DNA from: an uncultured Collinsella sp.
GTDB lineage: Bacteria; Actinomycetota; Coriobacteriia; Coriobacteriales; Coriobacteriaceae
DNA: 5,583 nt
Reading direction: 5' to 3'
Assembly (NCBI GenBank): GCA_902478825.1
Contig: CABSMK010000112.1
Coordinates: forward strand, 1-5,583
Every line of letters begins with the position of its first letter. Positions within the stretch are counted from its first letter, which is position 1. Positions 1 to 5,583 of this stretch are shown here, in pieces. Both the position numbers and the translations under genes were made by a program. The notes beneath the pieces are model-generated. The model was not told the origin of the DNA, ran no database searches, and saw only the letters and a list, made by a program, of their open reading frames with translations.

Positions 1-45
1 ACACCTCTCTATTCGTCGGCAGCGTCAGATGTGTATAAGAGACAG
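1..45 (+). other. Illumina Nextera i5-side adapter (artefact)
   Basis: This is not genomic DNA. Positions 1-4 (acac) match the end of the Illumina P5 segment, 5-12 (ctctctat) match the i5 index known as S502, 13-26 (tcgtcggcagcgtc) match the Nextera read-1 segment, and 27-45 (agatgtgtataagagacag) are the 19-bp Tn5 mosaic end. The parts occur in the exact order of a Nextera library molecule, so the match is seen directly and the naming comes from known adapter sequences. The first genomic base is therefore 46, and any open frame or repeat reaching into 1-45 should be ignored. Confidence 0.98.
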
Positions 46-97
46 AAATAAACCTGTCCCTTTTTGGCAAAAGGAATCCCCTTCTGTGCGCGGGGTA
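46..97. other. Non-coding left flank with small palindrome
   Basis: No gene is supported here. The stretch begins with an AT-rich run holding cctgtccc (53-60) and then tttttggcaaaa. It continues into a small imperfect hairpin: ggaatc (73-78) pairs with gattcc (98-103), and ccc (79-81) pairs with ggg (93-95), with a two-base bulge at 96-97. The right side of this hairpin is also the outer end of the long inverted repeat 98-234, so the two folds exclude each other. The opening motif resembles ends of dispersed palindromic repeats remembered from other genomes, but this cannot be confirmed from one copy. The contig ends before any neighbouring gene appears. Confidence 0.4.
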
Positions 98-234
98 GAT
101 TCCCGGAACTGGCCGCCCGCTGTTTAACTTTGCTGCTCTACAGTCCTGCGCAAGACGGAAAGCACATTAAGTGCTTTCCTTTGCGTGCGGAACTCGCGAC
201 AAACTTAAACAGCGGGCGGCCCGTTCTGGGAATC
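98..234. repeat. Long near-perfect inverted repeat (137 bp, hairpin-forming)
   Basis: Two 34-base arms, 98-131 and 201-234, are complementary at 31 of 34 positions. The mismatches are 105/227 (a G-U wobble if transcribed on the plus strand), 110/222 and 128/204. Pairing continues less perfectly to 136/196. The centre carries its own stem: ggaaagcac (157-165) with gtgctttcc (171-179) around the loop attaa, extended by cgcaa (149-153) with ttgcg (181-185). Almost the whole 137 bp can thus fold into one rod. No U-tract follows on either strand, so it is not a classical terminator. No open frame inside looks coding, and no target-site duplication is evident next to the arms. It may be a MITE-like or REP/BIME-like palindromic element, or a structured RNA; the sequence alone does not decide. 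Confidence 0.8.
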
Positions 235-264
235 CGACGTGCTCGTCGGGGCGACGTTCCTCAC

Positions 265-301
265 AAAAAAGACCCGCTTCCCTGTTGGGAAACGGGTCTT
301 T
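265..301 (-). terminator. Intrinsic terminator of the rpoBC transcript
   Basis: On the minus strand a 15-bp stem (arms 287-301 and 268-282) closes on a 4-base loop (283-286) and runs into six U residues (270-265). It begins 26 nt after the rpoC stop codon. The pair at 292/277 is a G-U wobble in minus-strand RNA but a C-A mismatch in plus-strand RNA. Only three T residues followed by GG lie on the plus-strand side. Both facts point to termination of the minus-strand rpoC message rather than of a plus-strand one. Confidence 0.9.
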
Positions 302-327
302 GGAAGGACGGTTAACGTACTAGGAAA

Positions 328-4806
<4,479 letters not shown>

Positions 4807-4812
4807 AGTCAA

Positions 4813-5557
<745 letters not shown>

Positions 5558-5583
5558 CTGTCTCTTATACACATCTCCGAGCC
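5558..5583 (-). other. Illumina Nextera i7-side adapter (artefact)
   Basis: Positions 5558-5576 (ctgtctcttatacacatct) are the reverse complement of the Tn5 mosaic end, and 5577-5583 (ccgagcc) are the first bases of the Nextera read-2 segment. This is synthetic sequence. Its minus-strand translation in two frames gives MCIRDR and MYKRQ, both spurious N-termini at adapter-terminated contig ends. The last genomic base is 5557. Confidence 0.98.

Noticed and set aside
143..186. The inner hairpin (ggaaagcac/gtgctttcc) as a separate intrinsic terminator
   Set aside because: No run of T follows on the plus strand beyond three bases mixed with C, and none on the minus strand. It is better seen as the tip of the long inverted repeat.
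64..315. An 83-codon plus-strand open frame across the intergenic region
   Set aside because: It runs through the long inverted repeat and the terminator hairpin, starts on a TTG without a Shine-Dalgarno, and its product resembles nothing recognisable.

Overview
The window is a 5.6 kb contig from a high-GC bacterium. It is best read as a gut-type actinobacterium of the class Coriobacteriia (Collinsella/Olsenella-like). This placement is an inference from protein features only. The beta' subunit reads like actinobacterial RpoC, with a long acidic coiled-coil insert near residues 140-225 and no SI3 insert after the trigger loop. It lacks the usual mycobacterial C-terminus and both RNA polymerase subunits carry long acidic tails.

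Layout, left to right. Positions 1-45 and 5558-5583 are Illumina Nextera transposon adapter, not genome, so biological sequence runs from 46 to 5557. Positions 46-327 hold no convincing gene. They contain a short palindromic stretch (46-103), a striking near-perfect long inverted repeat (98-234), small hairpins (234-256) and a strong intrinsic terminator (265-301) acting on the minus strand. Positions 328-4806 are a complete rpoC on the minus strand. Positions 4813-5557 are the last 247 codons of rpoB, also on the minus strand and cut by the right contig end.

The genes work together: rpoB and rpoC encode the two large subunits that form the active-site cleft of RNA polymerase. They are co-transcribed right to left with 6 bp between them. 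The rpoC ribosome-binding site lies in the last two codons of rpoB, and the transcript ends at a hairpin plus U-tract 26 nt past the rpoC stop.

The main point of interest is the C-terminus of beta'. After the normal end of the conserved core (IPAGTG) there are about 232 extra residues. These contain a helix-hairpin-helix domain that aligns without gaps to the C-terminal domain of the alpha subunit, and it keeps the equivalents of the DNA-contacting residues R265, N268 and K298. An acidic tail follows. RpoB also ends in an acidic tail with a similar short leucine motif. Other points are a non-basic residue at the fidaxomicin sensitiser position, the long inverted repeat beyond the terminator, and a false protein N-terminus (MCIRDR) made by adapter sequence.
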